DNA of 64,000 bases from Opitutaceae bacterium TAV5 (GCA_000242935.3 CP007053.1:4635001-4699000), one strand, 5' to 3'. Positions 44,538-53,641 are shown, counted from the stretch's first letter. Notes: generated by a model not told the origin, from the letters alone. Translations and numbers: made by a program.

Positions 44538-45851
44538 ATGTCACCCGACCCAGGCCGGAGTCCCTGGCGCTCTTACGCCGCCGTCCAGGATTATCTTTTC
44601 AGCCTCAAGGCCAAGGGTGTGTCGTTCGGTATCGACCGGATGCGCCACTTCGCCGCCGCGCTCGGCCATCCGGAGCGGGCGGTGCCGGTCATCCATATCG
44701 CGGGGACCAATGGCAAGGGCTCCGTCGCCGCCCTGATCGAGTCGATCCTGCGGGCCGCCGGCTACCGCACCGGCCTCTACACGTCGCCGCATCTGGTGCG
44801 CCTCGGCGAGCGTGTGCAGGTGGACCGCGTGCCGCTCACGGAGCAGGAAATCATGGCGTATGCCGCCGAACTGAAACCGCTGGCGGAGCGGCTCGGCGCG
44901 CAGTCGGACGAAGCGATGCCGAGCTTTTTCGAATTCATGACGGCGATGGCGTTCCTGCAATTTGCGCGCCGCCGCTGCGACGTGGCCATTATCGAAGTCG
45001 GCCTCGGCGGCCGGCTCGACGCCACCAACATCGTGCAGCCGGACTTGTGCGTGATCACCTCGATCGGCCTCGACCACTGCGAGATGCTCGGAGACACGCT
45101 GGAGAAAATCGCCGCCGAGAAAGCCGGCATCATCAAGCCGGGCATTCCCGTGGTGCTCGGCCACCTGCCGGCCGCGGCGGAGCGGGTGATCCGGGAGATC
45201 GCCGCCGCGCAGGAAAGCCCGGTGATGAGCGTGCGCGAGTTGTGGGGAGACGACCTCGCGCGCTATCCGGCCACCCGCCTCGAAGGCGATTACCAGCGGA
45301 TCAACGCCGCCACCGCCATGCTGGCCTGCGGAGCCTGGGCGGGGGAGCGGCTGACCGAGGACGCCGTCGCGCGCGGCCTCGGCAACGTCCGCTGGGCCGG
45401 GCGCTGGGAACGCCGCCGGATCGGCGGCCGGTTGCTCGTGCTCGACGCCTCGCACAATCCGGAAGGCGCGCAGGTGCTCGACGCCAACCTTGCGCGGCTG
45501 CACGCGGAAACGGGCCGCAAGCCCGTCGTGATCACCGGTGTGCTCGGCACCTTGCGGGCGCGTCCGCTCCTGGAGACGATTGCGCGCCATGCGAGCGAGA
45601 TTCACCTCGTGGTGCCGCAGCAGGCGCGGGCGTGCGGGTTTGCGCAACTGGAGGCGCTGGTGCCGGCCTCGTTTTCCGGGCCGGTGCGTCGCGGCACGGT
45701 CGAGGCGCTTTTCCCGTCGGCGGACGTCTGCGCGGCGGGGGGGCCGGACGACGTGATTGTGGTGACGGGATCGATTTACCTGCTGGGCGAAGTGCTCACC
45801 CGCCTCACGACGCCCGACGGGGTCGGGGAGGGGCGGTTGCAGGATTTCTGA
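44538..45851 (+). CDS. folC: Bifunctional dihydrofolate synthase/folylpolyglutamate synthase
   Basis: This Mur-ligase-like enzyme adds glutamate to dihydropteroate and to folates. The 437-residue protein has the ATP loop HIAGTNGKGSVAALIE at about 57, TSPHLVRLGERVQV, FFEFMTAMAFLQFA and EVGLGGRLDATNI, then TSIGLDHCEMLG, EKAGIIKPGIPV and the C-terminal DASHNPEGAQVL. A GTG nine bases upstream is an alternative start. It follows accD by 88 bases, a gene order common in bacteria. Confidence 0.96.
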   Translation: MSPDPGRSPWRSYAAVQDYLFSLKAKGVSFGIDRMRHFAAALGHPERAVPVIHIAGTNGKGSVAALIESILRAAGYRTGLYTSPHLVRLGERVQVDRVPLTEQEIMAYAAELKPLAERLGAQSDEAMPSFFEFMTAMAFLQFARRRCDVAIIEVGLGGRLDATNIVQPDLCVITSIGLDHCEMLGDTLEKIAAEKAGIIKPGIPVVLGHLPAAAERVIREIAAAQESPVMSVRELWGDDLARYPATRLEGDYQRINAATAMLACGAWAGERLTEDAVARGLGNVRWAGRWERRRIGGRLLVLDASHNPEGAQVLDANLARLHAETGRKPVVITGVLGTLRARPLLETIARHASEIHLVVPQQARACGFAQLEALVPASFSGPVRRGTVEALFPSADVCAAGGPDDVIVVTGSIYLLGEVLTRLTTPDGVGEGRLQDF

Positions 45852-45857
45852 AAAACG

Positions 45858-45892
45858 GATGTTACGCGGACGGTGACGTGGCACGTAACATC
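45858..45892. other. Inverted repeat between convergent folC and HAD genes
   Basis: GATGTTACG (45858-45866) and CGTAACATC (45884-45892) are exact inverse copies enclosing 17 bases. There is no T-tract. It may serve as a bidirectional 3' structure or a protein site. Confidence 0.45.
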
Positions 45893-45956
45893 AGTGAAAA
45901 ATTCGGTACGCATTCATTCGCAGTTGGTTTGTTTCTCAATTTTTCAGGAGTTCCCT

Positions 45957-46553
45957 TCATTTGAAATGCTCCGGAACAACGACACATGCCATGCCGGCGG
46001 CGCGGGCGGCGGCGATGCCTGCGGGACTGTCCTCAAACACCAGACAATCGGTCGGCGGAACACCAAGCCGTTCAGCGGTGGTGAAAAAGCAGTCGGGAGC
46101 GGGTTTCCCCTTCGTGTAATCTTCGGCGCAGACGATGACGTCGAAGAGATTTTTGATGCCGATGGCATCGAGCGTGATTTCGACAAATTCACGATAACCT
46201 CCGGAGCACACGGCAAGGAGGTGACCTCTTTCGTGAACCCGGCGGGCAATGGAGACGACTTCCTCGACGGGTTTCACTTCGTGGATGAGTTCAAGAAAAT
46301 ACCTCTCTTTGTGTTCCGCGGTTTCGGTGACGTCGAGTTGCAGGTGGTATTCGGCGTTGAGCGAGGTAACGATCTCGGCGCCGGGGCGTCCGCCCCAGCG
46401 ATAAAACAGCTCGCGAGGAAAGTTTCTGCCTGCTTCGGCCACGACTTGCGCCCAGGCGCGGTAGTGCAGCGGCATCGTGTCGGCGAGGGTACCGTCGCAA
46501 TCAAAAATGTAGCCGCCGAAATCACGGTCAGGAAGCTGGAGATGCAGGCTCAT
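45957..46553 (-). CDS. HAD-superfamily sugar-phosphate phosphatase/phosphomutase-like
   Basis: The 198-residue protein has the beta-phosphoglucomutase-like HAD layout: the nucleophile motif FDCDGTLADTMPLHYRAW near residue 17, motif II VCSGG near 116, and motif III KGKPAPDCFFTTAERLG. LVFEDSPAGIAAARAAGM follows as motif IV. The helical cap (about 25-85) fits small sugar-phosphate substrates. YqaB-like fructose-1-phosphatase is the nearest character. It overlaps the upstream dehydrogenase gene by 4 bases and is the last gene of the LacI-linked locus. Confidence 0.88.
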   Translation of the reverse strand: MSLHLQLPDRDFGGYIFDCDGTLADTMPLHYRAWAQVVAEAGRNFPRELFYRWGGRPGAEIVTSLNAEYHLQLDVTETAEHKERYFLELIHEVKPVEEVVSIARRVHERGHLLAVCSGGYREFVEITLDAIGIKNLFDVIVCAEDYTKGKPAPDCFFTTAERLGVPPTDCLVFEDSPAGIAAARAAGMACVVVPEHFK

Positions 46554-47578
46554 GACACCGGTTTGCTGCGGATTCTCGCAACGGTTTCGAGTTGGGCGCG
46601 CTGGCAGCGTTGTGGAGGCAGCCCTTTCAGGATCTGCTCCAGGTCATCGACCACCATCTGGCCCATCCAGGGCCAGATTTCATTGATATTACCAGCGCGG
46701 TGCGCCTGCAAAACCGTGTTGGGCGTGGAGCGGGCGCGATGGCCCGGGGGGACGGGTTCCTCGGGCCAGACATCGATCGCCGCGCGGATGTGGCCGGATG
46801 CGGCGGCATCCAGCAGTGCGTCGAAGTTCACAATACCGGCCCGGCTGGCGAGAACGACGATGCTTCCCTTGCTCATGCGGTTGAAATAGCGGGCGTCGAT
46901 CCCCCCGGAATTCTCCGTCGTTGTGGCCGCCAGCAGGAAAACGACGGAGGCGCGCTGGAAACATTCCTCCAGCGATGCCGGAGTGACACCCGATTCACGA
47001 AGAACGGTCGGGTGTATCCACGGATCACAGACGAGTATTTCCCCGCCAAACGGCTTGAGCAGGGGAAGGAGTGCCCGGCCGAGGTTGCCAAAGCCCACCA
47101 GGGCGAGCGTTTTCCCGGAAAGAAGGAACGAGTCATGGTTGTCGCCTTCCCCGTAGAGGGTTTCCGTGCCGGAGCGAATGGCCGCATCCGCCTCATGGAT
47201 ACGCCGTGCCGAGGCCAATGCCAGGCCGAGCGCCATTTCGGCAACCGGCTTCGCAAAAACGGGGCCGGTGGAGAGCACGGGGATGCCGCGACGATGACAT
47301 TCGATGTAGTCGATGTTGGGCAAAAAATTGCTCTCGACATTGAAGACGGCTTTCAGCTTTGGCGCGCGATCGAGGCGTTCTTTCGGTAGCGGGGACTGGC
47401 CGATGAGCGCCACGGCTTCGGGCAGATAACGGTCGATGTGCTCCGGCGGGGCGGGCGGGCCATCGTGCCAGATGACCTCGCCAAGTGATTCGAGGCGAGC
47501 CTTGGTCGCCGCGTCGAAAATCAGGTTCAGTGGACGCGGATGCGGATCGAAGAGTATGAGCGGGCGGACGGTTTTCAT
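46550..47578 (-). CDS. D-isomer-specific 2-hydroxyacid dehydrogenase family protein
   Basis: The 342-residue protein has the formate/glycerate dehydrogenase fold. The NAD motif is GFGNLGRALLPLLKPFG near residue 162, followed by SRAGIVNFDALLDA and a C-terminal HRAGNINEIWPWM. The usual catalytic His-Glu pair is partly altered: the glutamate is in DVWPEEP, but the region of the histidine reads LQAHRAGN. A sugar-acid or glyoxylate/hydroxypyruvate-type substrate is plausible. Coupling to the HAD phosphatase suggests a two-step conversion of a sugar-derived acid (inference). Confidence 0.85.
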   Translation of the reverse strand: MKTVRPLILFDPHPRPLNLIFDAATKARLESLGEVIWHDGPPAPPEHIDRYLPEAVALIGQSPLPKERLDRAPKLKAVFNVESNFLPNIDYIECHRRGIPVLSTGPVFAKPVAEMALGLALASARRIHEADAAIRSGTETLYGEGDNHDSFLLSGKTLALVGFGNLGRALLPLLKPFGGEILVCDPWIHPTVLRESGVTPASLEECFQRASVVFLLAATTTENSGGIDARYFNRMSKGSIVVLASRAGIVNFDALLDAAASGHIRAAIDVWPEEPVPPGHRARSTPNTVLQAHRAGNINEIWPWMGQMVVDDLEQILKGLPPQRCQRAQLETVARIRSKPVS

Positions 47579-47689
47579 TAAAAATGGAGTGCAGGCAGCG
47601 TGTGGTTTTCCTGTTGCCCGCAGGGAATTGGACGGAATGGGGAGGAGGGAGAGGGTGGGCCGGTTATTCCGGCTGTTTCGGTGCTGGTT

Positions 47690-48427
47690 TTACTGGAGGA
47701 TTTGCCAGAGTTGCTGGTTGGCGCCGGAGCTGTTCACGATGACGTCCTGGCGTCGGAGGCGTTTTACGTGCGCATCCCAAAAGGCGATGTTGGTTTTGCT
47801 GCCGTGCCGGTAAGCGACGGCTTTGGTGTAGTCCACGGGACCGGTCATAACGGACTTCATCACAGGGATGGATTCGACGTATTTGTCGGCACCGGTCTGG
47901 TCGATTTTCCAGTCCATGGCATCGGCCCAAGCGAGGGAGGTGGAGGGACGGGCAATTTCGTTTTGAGCGAATTGCCGGAAGGTGTAGCTGGAACTGTTTT
48001 TCCCGGTGCTGTTGTAGCCGTAGGAACGGGCGGCGTAGTTGCCGGGATTTTCCTCCGGGGAGTTGCCCGCGGCCACGCTGGTGGGGCAGAGAAACTTGAC
48101 CGGCCATTTGGCCGCGGTCGTTTGCACGGGGGAGAGATAGCCATACAGGTTTTTGTTAACAACCCACTTTCGCTCCGGATGGTCGTCCAGACCCGGCCCG
48201 GAGACTTCAACGGGAGCGTATTTGCCTCCGTTGTCCTGCGAGTAAAGGATGTTGGCGAGTTGGATTTGGCGGAGGTTGCTGGCGCATTGCGCAGCGCGGG
48301 CGGATTCGCGGACTTTGCCAACGGTCGGAATAATGATCGCGGTCAGGATGCCGATGATGGCGACCACGGTGAGAAGTTCAATGAGCGTGAAACCGGCGGA
48401 GGTATCATGGAGGCGGATGGTTTTCAT
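47690..48427 (-). CDS. Prepilin-type (type II pseudopilin-like) secreted protein
   Basis: The 245-residue protein has the prepilin cleavage/methylation signal near residue 12 ([19 protein letters not shown]), cleaved after Gly. A pseudopilin stalk with [19 protein letters not shown] and [11 protein letters not shown] follows. The C-terminal globular part ends with [12 protein letters not shown], the pattern of the DUF1559/H-X9-DG-like proteins that are abundant in Planctomycetes and Verrucomicrobia. Its ATG overlaps the stop of the upstream beta-helix gene (ATGA), so the two are coupled. It would be anchored in the inner membrane or be part of a secretion pseudopilus. Confidence 0.9.
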   Translation of the reverse strand: MKTIRLHDTSAGFTLIELLTVVAIIGILTAIIIPTVGKVRESARAAQCASNLRQIQLANILYSQDNGGKYAPVEVSGPGLDDHPERKWVVNKNLYGYLSPVQTTAAKWPVKFLCPTSVAAGNSPEENPGNYAARSYGYNSTGKNSSSYTFRQFAQNEIARPSTSLAWADAMDWKIDQTGADKYVESIPVMKSVMTGPVDYTKAVAYRHGSKTNIAFWDAHVKRLRRQDVIVNSSGANQQLWQILQ

Positions 48428-50127
48428 TGTGTGGTGGTTTTTTGGGTACGGAGCCGGAGCTGAGCTTCGTAGAGATTGGCGGGATTGGGAATCTGGCCGG
48501 TGCTTTCGATGCGGCATCCGGATTGGGCGCCGGCAGGGACTTGGTCGCCCCGGGTGCGATGCCAGTCGGGCTGCGATCCTTGCAGTCCAACGATGGCTCC
48601 TTGAGGCATGAGATCGGCCCAGCCGACGATGTAGTTGCTTCCGGAGGGCGAGCGAAGGTTCCAGTTAACGAAGCGGGCTCCCATGATCGGCCCGCCAAGG
48701 CCGCCGTGGAAACCGTCGTTGGTGACGAGGGTGATGTCGGTGAAGATGTTTTCGAAGGGTTCCCTGCGGTGCAAATCGAAGGTTCCGTGTTTGAGGTCGC
48801 CACGTGTCCAGACATTGCCGCTGCAATGGGAATCGCAGCTGAGGCCGTGCCAGGGCTGGCTGTCTATGCGGAAGTCGCTGATGAGGTTGTCATGGCTGCT
48901 GGAACGGGTGATGGTGCCGTGGTGATGCGCCTGGGTTTCGGGGCGGCTGGCGGTGAGGGTGAAGCGGGTGAGGGTGATATTTTTGGCCTGCGTAAGGTTG
49001 GGACCGCTGTCCATGTCGATCATGGTGACGTCGCGCAGCCAGCAGTGGATGGCGTTGTTGAAGTAGGGGGCGTTCCAGCCTTCTTCCTGATGGTGCATGG
49101 CGAATGTCCATGTGTAGGCGCGGTTGAAGCGTAGGGTGATGTTTTCGATGCCGCTTTCGCGGAGGAGGGTGCCCATGCGTTGGAGTGTGGGTTTCCATTC
49201 GGGGCGCACATCGAAGCGAAGTGGCTGGCGAAGCGTCAGCACGCCAGTCGCGGAATCATAAGCGGTGACTTCGACAGGCCAGGTGAGTGATTTTATGTCG
49301 GGCCAGGGCATGCCCCTGTGTTGTCCGGGAGGGGCGACCCAGGGAAAGGAGTCTGCCCACGGGCCGTCGCCCGCGAGGTGTTTGGCGAGAGAGTAATCAG
49401 CGGGATGGATCAACTGGAGGAGCACCATGTCGCCGGGGCGCGGGGCGGCGGCACCGCCGGGGGCGAGGATGAGGGTGCGGTCGCCTCGTCGTGATGGTTT
49501 GGTTACGTTGAATGTTTCTCCCGTGGTGAGCCAGCGGAATCGGTAGCTTTTACGATCGATGGGAGAATCGAGCGGGACGCCTTCGGGTCGCCATGTGTTA
49601 CCGCGTTCTTTTGGAGAAAACCAGATAAGGCCGCCGTCGGACAGCCAGCGGGAGGCAGGTATCCCGGTGGCGGACGCAGTGTAGTTGAATGTTCCATATG
49701 CACGGTCGAGCGGCTGGGTGAAAATTATTTCGGTGCCGCTCTGGCTTTCGCCCCGGAGAACGGTGCGGCTGGTGTGAACGAAGAGGGCTTGGCTGACATT
49801 GTATTTACCGTTGGGAAAATATACGACGCCGCCTTTGTCCGGATCGACGGACTGGAGGGCGGCGCGGATGGCAAGGCTGTCGTCGGTGGCTCCGTCTCCT
49901 TTGGCTCCGTAACGGGTGACGTCATGGAGCGGGAGCGCGGCGAGATCAGCGGCGGATGGAAGTGTTTTTTCTCCGTAGTTGTATCCTGAATATGAACAAT
50001 TGGGGATGTTGGGATGGGTGTCGGGGGTGTGGGTGTATTCGGTCCAGAGTGTGGTGTCCGTGGGTGAGGACGCGAGGGCGAGTGCCGTGGAAAGAAGGGA
50101 TAACAGGATGGACAGGGGGAGGTTCAT
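48424..50127 (-). CDS. Secreted right-handed beta-helix protein (pectate-lyase-3-like)
   Basis: The 567-residue protein has a signal peptide ([19 protein letters not shown]). The N-terminal beta-helix block [19 protein letters not shown], followed by [10 protein letters not shown], is typical of Pectate_lyase_3/GH55-like proteins. Later beta-helix turns carry many Asn/His/Asp residues ([62 protein letters not shown]). It probably depolymerises or binds an acidic polysaccharide. The exact substrate (pectin, alginate or host glycan) is not evident. It lies between the PEP-CTERM protein and the coupled prepilin gene. Confidence 0.82.
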   Translation of the reverse strand: MNLPLSILLSLLSTALALASSPTDTTLWTEYTHTPDTHPNIPNCSYSGYNYGEKTLPSAADLAALPLHDVTRYGAKGDGATDDSLAIRAALQSVDPDKGGVVYFPNGKYNVSQALFVHTSRTVLRGESQSGTEIIFTQPLDRAYGTFNYTASATGIPASRWLSDGGLIWFSPKERGNTWRPEGVPLDSPIDRKSYRFRWLTTGETFNVTKPSRRGDRTLILAPGGAAAPRPGDMVLLQLIHPADYSLAKHLAGDGPWADSFPWVAPPGQHRGMPWPDIKSLTWPVEVTAYDSATGVLTLRQPLRFDVRPEWKPTLQRMGTLLRESGIENITLRFNRAYTWTFAMHHQEEGWNAPYFNNAIHCWLRDVTMIDMDSGPNLTQAKNITLTRFTLTASRPETQAHHHGTITRSSSHDNLISDFRIDSQPWHGLSCDSHCSGNVWTRGDLKHGTFDLHRREPFENIFTDITLVTNDGFHGGLGGPIMGARFVNWNLRSPSGSNYIVGWADLMPQGAIVGLQGSQPDWHRTRGDQVPAGAQSGCRIESTGQIPNPANLYEAQLRLRTQKTTTQ

Positions 50128-50198
50128 GATCGGGGAGGATGAGGAGGGGGATGGGCGTGACTGCCGTGGGAGGGCAGTCACGTGACCTTGCTGGAATT

Positions 50199-51359
50199 TC
50201 AGGTTTCAGAGGTTTTCCGGGCATTGACGCGACGGCGCAAGGTGGCGAGCGCCAGTGCAAGGCCGCCGGTGATTGCCGCCCAGGTGGAGGGTTCGGGAAC
50301 GGTGTTGGCCATGAAGGAGAGGACGCCGTTGCTGCCAAGGCTGGCGGTGTAGTTGGCGGTGTCGTAATTGATGATCTGGAGATCAGCGATGGAACCGGAG
50401 CCGAAGTCTTTGAACAGGGTGTAGGTCACGCTGTAGTCGGAGATGCTGTTGGTGAGGTCGATGGTGCCGCCGGTGATGCCAAAGGTGACGTTTCCGCCGA
50501 GACTGACAATCTGATCGTGGCTGGAGGTATTTTCGAAGGAGAAGCTCAGTGTGCCGCCACTCATGGAAAATGTCTTGCCGGACCTGATGTTGATTGAGCC
50601 GGTGGCGGCTTCGTTGATGGTGAGTCTGCCGCCTGCAAGGATCACATCACCCCGTCCGAGGGAGGTGGCGCTGTTGGCATTCACGGTGCCATCGAAGATG
50701 GTGAAGGTTTTGCCAGCGTCGGTGCCGAATGTGTTGGCCCCACTCAGGGTGAGCGTGCCGGCACCGGTCTTGGCGAGGTTGACGTTGTTACCACGGATTT
50801 CGCTGGTGATTATCAGGGTGGCCGCGGTGTTTTTGACATTGAATGCACCATCGTTTCCGAGGGCTATGATCAACCGGGCGCCATTCTGATTGGGGGTGCC
50901 GGAAATCGTCAGGGTGCCGTTTGTCATGTTGTTGCCGAGCAGAAGCAAATCGCCGGTCTGCCCTCCGGAGGCAATCGCGGCCGTGCTGCCACCGCCTCCG
51001 CTGAGCGTCAGAAGCTTGTTACTGCTGGGGGTGTTCGAAATCGAAATGGTCGTGGAGGTGTCGGCATTCCAGATCAGATTTCCCCACGTCAAGGCGTCCG
51101 CCGTTGTCAGGTTGGTAGTAACGGACGAAAAGAGCACTTCGTCCGTGGTGCCGGGGATTACGCTGGGGCTCCAGTTGGTTGCTCCGCCAAGGTTGGTTGA
51201 TGCTCCCGATGGACTCCATAGTGCCGTCGCTGCTTGAGTTGACGGCTGCAAAGTCAGGCATATGGCACCGAGCAGGGCTGCGGTTGTGAATTGGGTGGCA
51301 AGCGAAACACCCGAGGCGGGCGTGGTGGGTACGGGGAATGATGAACTGGGTGACTTCAT
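50199..51359 (-). CDS. Exported beta-strand-repeat protein with PEP-CTERM anchor
   Basis: The 386-residue protein has a signal-like N-terminus (TTAALLGAICLTLQPSTQA). Repetitive Ser/Thr/Gly/Asn-rich beta strands follow, with autotransporter-associated motifs (LAKTGAGTLTLSGANTFG; GGRLTINEAATGSINI). It ends with the PEP-CTERM signal VPEPSTWAAITGGLALALA-TLRRR. It should be exported, processed by an exosortase and presented on the surface or in the matrix. Possible operator elements lie 43-65 bases upstream. The LacI gene is 240 bases further on. Confidence 0.88.
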   Translation of the reverse strand: MKSPSSSFPVPTTPASGVSLATQFTTAALLGAICLTLQPSTQAATALWSPSGASTNLGGATNWSPSVIPGTTDEVLFSSVTTNLTTADALTWGNLIWNADTSTTISISNTPSSNKLLTLSGGGGSTAAIASGGQTGDLLLLGNNMTNGTLTISGTPNQNGARLIIALGNDGAFNVKNTAATLIITSEIRGNNVNLAKTGAGTLTLSGANTFGTDAGKTFTIFDGTVNANSATSLGRGDVILAGGRLTINEAATGSINIRSGKTFSMSGGTLSFSFENTSSHDQIVSLGGNVTFGITGGTIDLTNSISDYSVTYTLFKDFGSGSIADLQIINYDTANYTASLGSNGVLSFMANTVPEPSTWAAITGGLALALATLRRRVNARKTSET

Positions 51360-51401
51360 GGTGGCCAACCTTATGCCGTGGGAATTTCCGCCGGGCAATG
51401 C

Positions 51402-51424
51402 TTGCGCAACTCAAATTGTTGAGT
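51402..51424 (-). promoter_or_regulatory. Candidate LacI-family operator upstream of the PEP-CTERM gene
   Basis: Two adjoining palindromes, TTGCGCAA (51402-51409) and ACTCAA-ATTG-TTGAGT (51409-51424), lie 43-65 bases before the start. The word TTGTTGAG also occurs in the lacI-type gene leader at 52666-52673. The assignment is weak. Confidence 0.3.
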
Positions 51425-51455
51425 AAGAACGGAAGGCGAGAATCATCAGTGGAGA

Positions 51456-51542
51456 GCGGACACCTCTGTCCGCCGACGACGCGCAGCGTCGCCTCTGCGG
51501 AAACGCACACGCATACGTCCCGCCTGCGGACAGGGGGTCCGC
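51456..51542. repeat. Two GCGGAC mini-hairpins
   Basis: GCGGACA-CCTC-TGTCCGC (51456-51473) and GCGGAC-AGGGG-GTCCGC (51526-51542) lie in the spacer between the PEP-CTERM gene and the LacI gene. They are of similar design to the CACGGGC hairpins but with another stem. Confidence 0.55.
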
Positions 51543-51599
51543 CCCCCGTTCAAGGCAGGGGACCACTCAAAACGTCAAAGAACGTGAACATTCGTGATA

Positions 51600-52658
51600 T
51601 CAGGCGATGATGTTGCGTTTTTTGGCAGGCGTCTGGCGTGGAGTAGGACGGAGGGTTTCGCCTTCGTGGAATTTGCCGGAGATCATGTAGTGGCGCGGGA
51701 TGTCGAGGACGCCGCAGGCTTGTTCGTGAATGAGGGAAACCAGGAAGTGAATGGTGTTGGCGGCGAGGCTTTCCGTCTTGGTGTCGAATCCGGAAATTTT
51801 TACACCCTGCTTGTGATAGTTTTTTCGAGTGAGCAGGGAAAAACCGATATCTTCGGGAAACCGCCAGCCGCGCGCAGCAAGGAGGTCGTATTGCTCCAGA
51901 TAAGCGATGATGACGTCGATGCTGTTTGACTGTATCCATTTTTCTATTACATTCGGATTCTGTGGATCGTGGTCGAGAATGGGGATCGGGACTGACTTGG
52001 GATGCAAAATTTGATGATCGTAGAGCCATGCGGCATGAATGCGGCCGGCGGTGTTGTGTTCGATGTTGGGGAGAAGAATGAAGCCGATGCGCGAGTAGCC
52101 TTTTTCGCGGAGCAGTTTCAGATGGAGCAGCATGTTCTGGAAATGATCCAGCACCGCCCGGTTGAAATGGGGTTCGGGCACAGTGTAGCCATAGGCGACA
52201 ACGGGCCATTTTTCCCAGGTCACTCCGGCCAGGGGGGCAGGGGTGTCCACGGGACCGATCATGATGCCACGCACGCCGCGATTCCACCAGATGGCCTGCA
52301 GGCGGTGGAGGTCGCGGGTGTCGCCGCTGGCGAGGTTGTATTCAACGAGGTTGTAACCAAGGTGGGCGGCTTGTTTTTGTGCGTAGTGGCGGATGGCAGC
52401 GGAAAAGGGTTCGTCGGGAGCGCGGTCGGTGAGGTAGGCGAGTTCGCTGTGGACGGGATGGGGGCGGCGGGAGTTGCGGTAGGCGGCGAGCGCGCCGAGG
52501 GCGGCGTCGGGGACGTAGCCCATTTTGGTGGCGAGTTTCTTGATTTTCGCGCGCGTTTTTTCCGGGAGGCAGGGATCGTTGCGCAGAGCGAGCGAAACGG
52601 AGGAATAGTGCAGGCCGACGCGGGCTGCGATTTCCCGGATGGTGATCCGCTTTTTCAT
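51600..52658 (-). CDS. LacI-family transcriptional regulator
   Basis: The 352-residue protein starts MKKRITIREIAARVGLHYSS with the LacI helix-turn-helix (residues 3-25) and hinge (LPEKTRAKIKKLATKMGYVP). A periplasmic-binding-like sensor domain follows (WNRGVRGIMIGPVDTP; KGYSRIGFILLPNIEHNT). The C-terminus is basic. It probably controls the downstream co-directional secreted-protein locus in response to a sugar, as is common for carbohydrate clusters in this phylum (inference). Its leader contains the word TTGTTGAG also seen near the PEP-CTERM promoter. Confidence 0.92.
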   Translation of the reverse strand: MKKRITIREIAARVGLHYSSVSLALRNDPCLPEKTRAKIKKLATKMGYVPDAALGALAAYRNSRRPHPVHSELAYLTDRAPDEPFSAAIRHYAQKQAAHLGYNLVEYNLASGDTRDLHRLQAIWWNRGVRGIMIGPVDTPAPLAGVTWEKWPVVAYGYTVPEPHFNRAVLDHFQNMLLHLKLLREKGYSRIGFILLPNIEHNTAGRIHAAWLYDHQILHPKSVPIPILDHDPQNPNVIEKWIQSNSIDVIIAYLEQYDLLAARGWRFPEDIGFSLLTRKNYHKQGVKISGFDTKTESLAANTIHFLVSLIHEQACGVLDIPRHYMISGKFHEGETLRPTPRQTPAKKRNIIA

Positions 52659-52730
52659 GCTGCACTTGTTGAGCACAGCGTTGCACGGCGTCAAGGGACA
52701 GGGCGGTTCGCAGAACCGAGCGATGGTCGC

Positions 52731-52865
52731 CTCCTGGAGTCCCCGGCACCGTTGAAAGCGGTGGCGTTGGCGTGCGGTTTTTCGAACGAGCGGCATCTAT
52801 GCACTGCTTTTCGCCAAAAACTCGGGATGACACCGGATCGTTTTCGCCGGCTCCGTTCCTTATGA
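52731..52865 (+). pseudogene. Remnant of an AraC-family regulator (C-terminal helix-turn-helix)
   Basis: The last 44 codons before the TGA at 52863 encode APLKAVALACGFSNERHLCT and then AFRQKLGMTPDRFRR. This is the second helix-turn-helix and the signature of AraC/XylS proteins. Sequence upstream in this frame is only the antisense of the LacI gene, so the sensor domain and first helix-turn-helix are missing. It is a decayed end of a former gene. The adjoining 52866-53038 region holds no gene. Confidence 0.7.
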
Positions 52866-53038
52866 AACCGTCATTTCCAATTCGAATGTAGACAGGAAAC
52901 CGGGGTGTAGTGACACCGGAGAGGATGCGGAGGGATTGCCCTTTTGATTGTTTACGCAAGAAGATGGGAAGCAATGGATAACGCCAGTCAAGAACGGCGT
53001 GCCCGACATTCAGGGCAGCGATCGGAAAATGGAATTTT

Positions 53039-53401
53039 TCAGTTCACCGCGTCGTCGCTGGCGCCGGGATTTTTGAGCTGGTCTTTCCAGCCGAGGATGC
53101 GGGCCCGGGCACCGAATTGTTCGGCGGTGGTCTTGTCGCCTTTTTCCATCCAGATGCGTGAAAGCGTGGTGTTGATGAGGAGATCGTCGGGGCGCAGCGC
53201 ATGGGCATGCCCGGCGGCGGCGAGGGCGTCGTCGAACCGGCGCGCGTGAAAATTCACCTCGGCCAGCGCGTGCCATGCCTCGAAGGAGGCGGGCGCGGCT
53301 TCGGTGGCGCGGCGCAGTTTTCCGACAGCGGCGTCGAGGTCGCCCATCGTGTAGTCGAACGTGGCATCCTCGATCAGCGTGGTGAGCTCGGCTTCGGTCA
53401 T
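53039..53401 (-). CDS. Small TPR-repeat protein
   Basis: The 120-residue protein starts MTEAELTTLIEDATFDYTMG. It contains two to three tetratricopeptide helices: GDLDAAVGKLRRATEAAPAS, then FEAWHALAEVNFHARRFDDA and LAAAGHAHALRPDD, with the usual A/G/P positions. It is a protein-interaction module without a catalytic domain or signal peptide. A start further upstream would translate the fold-back repeat at 53491-53575 and is unlikely. Confidence 0.82.
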   Translation of the reverse strand: MTEAELTTLIEDATFDYTMGDLDAAVGKLRRATEAAPASFEAWHALAEVNFHARRFDDALAAAGHAHALRPDDLLINTTLSRIWMEKGDKTTAEQFGARARILGWKDQLKNPGASDDAVN

Positions 53402-53490
53402 GCGCCCACGTAACAGGCAAACCGGGGCGGATGGGAACTCCTTTTTTGACCGCGGATCAGGCGGGGCGCTTTCAACAGAAACAGAGAGTG

Positions 53491-53575
53491 GCCCACGAAA
53501 CACACGAAAAGACACGAAAGACGAATCCATCCGGTTCCGGTATTTTTTTCGTGTCTTTTCGTGTGTTTCGCGGGC
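53491..53575. repeat. Intergenic fold-back repeat (word CACGAAA/CACACGAAAAGA)
   Basis: Twenty-nine-base arms (53491-53519 and 53547-53575) are reverse complements with a single mismatch, with a 27-base loop. One arm has a 23-base identical copy upstream of lysC (7294-7316). It lies in the 240-base spacer between the sigma-54 activator and the TPR gene, which has no other feature. Confidence 0.9.
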
Positions 53576-53641
53576 TCTCTTTTCCTGATTTTACCCAGGT
53601 GCTCCGTGGTTAAAGGAATCCGGTTCGCCCCGTTTTCCCGA

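Noticed and set aside
52002..52730. A full plus-strand AraC gene in the frame ending at 52865
   Set aside because: Only the last 44 codons match AraC proteins. The rest is antisense to the intact LacI gene, so it is called a remnant.
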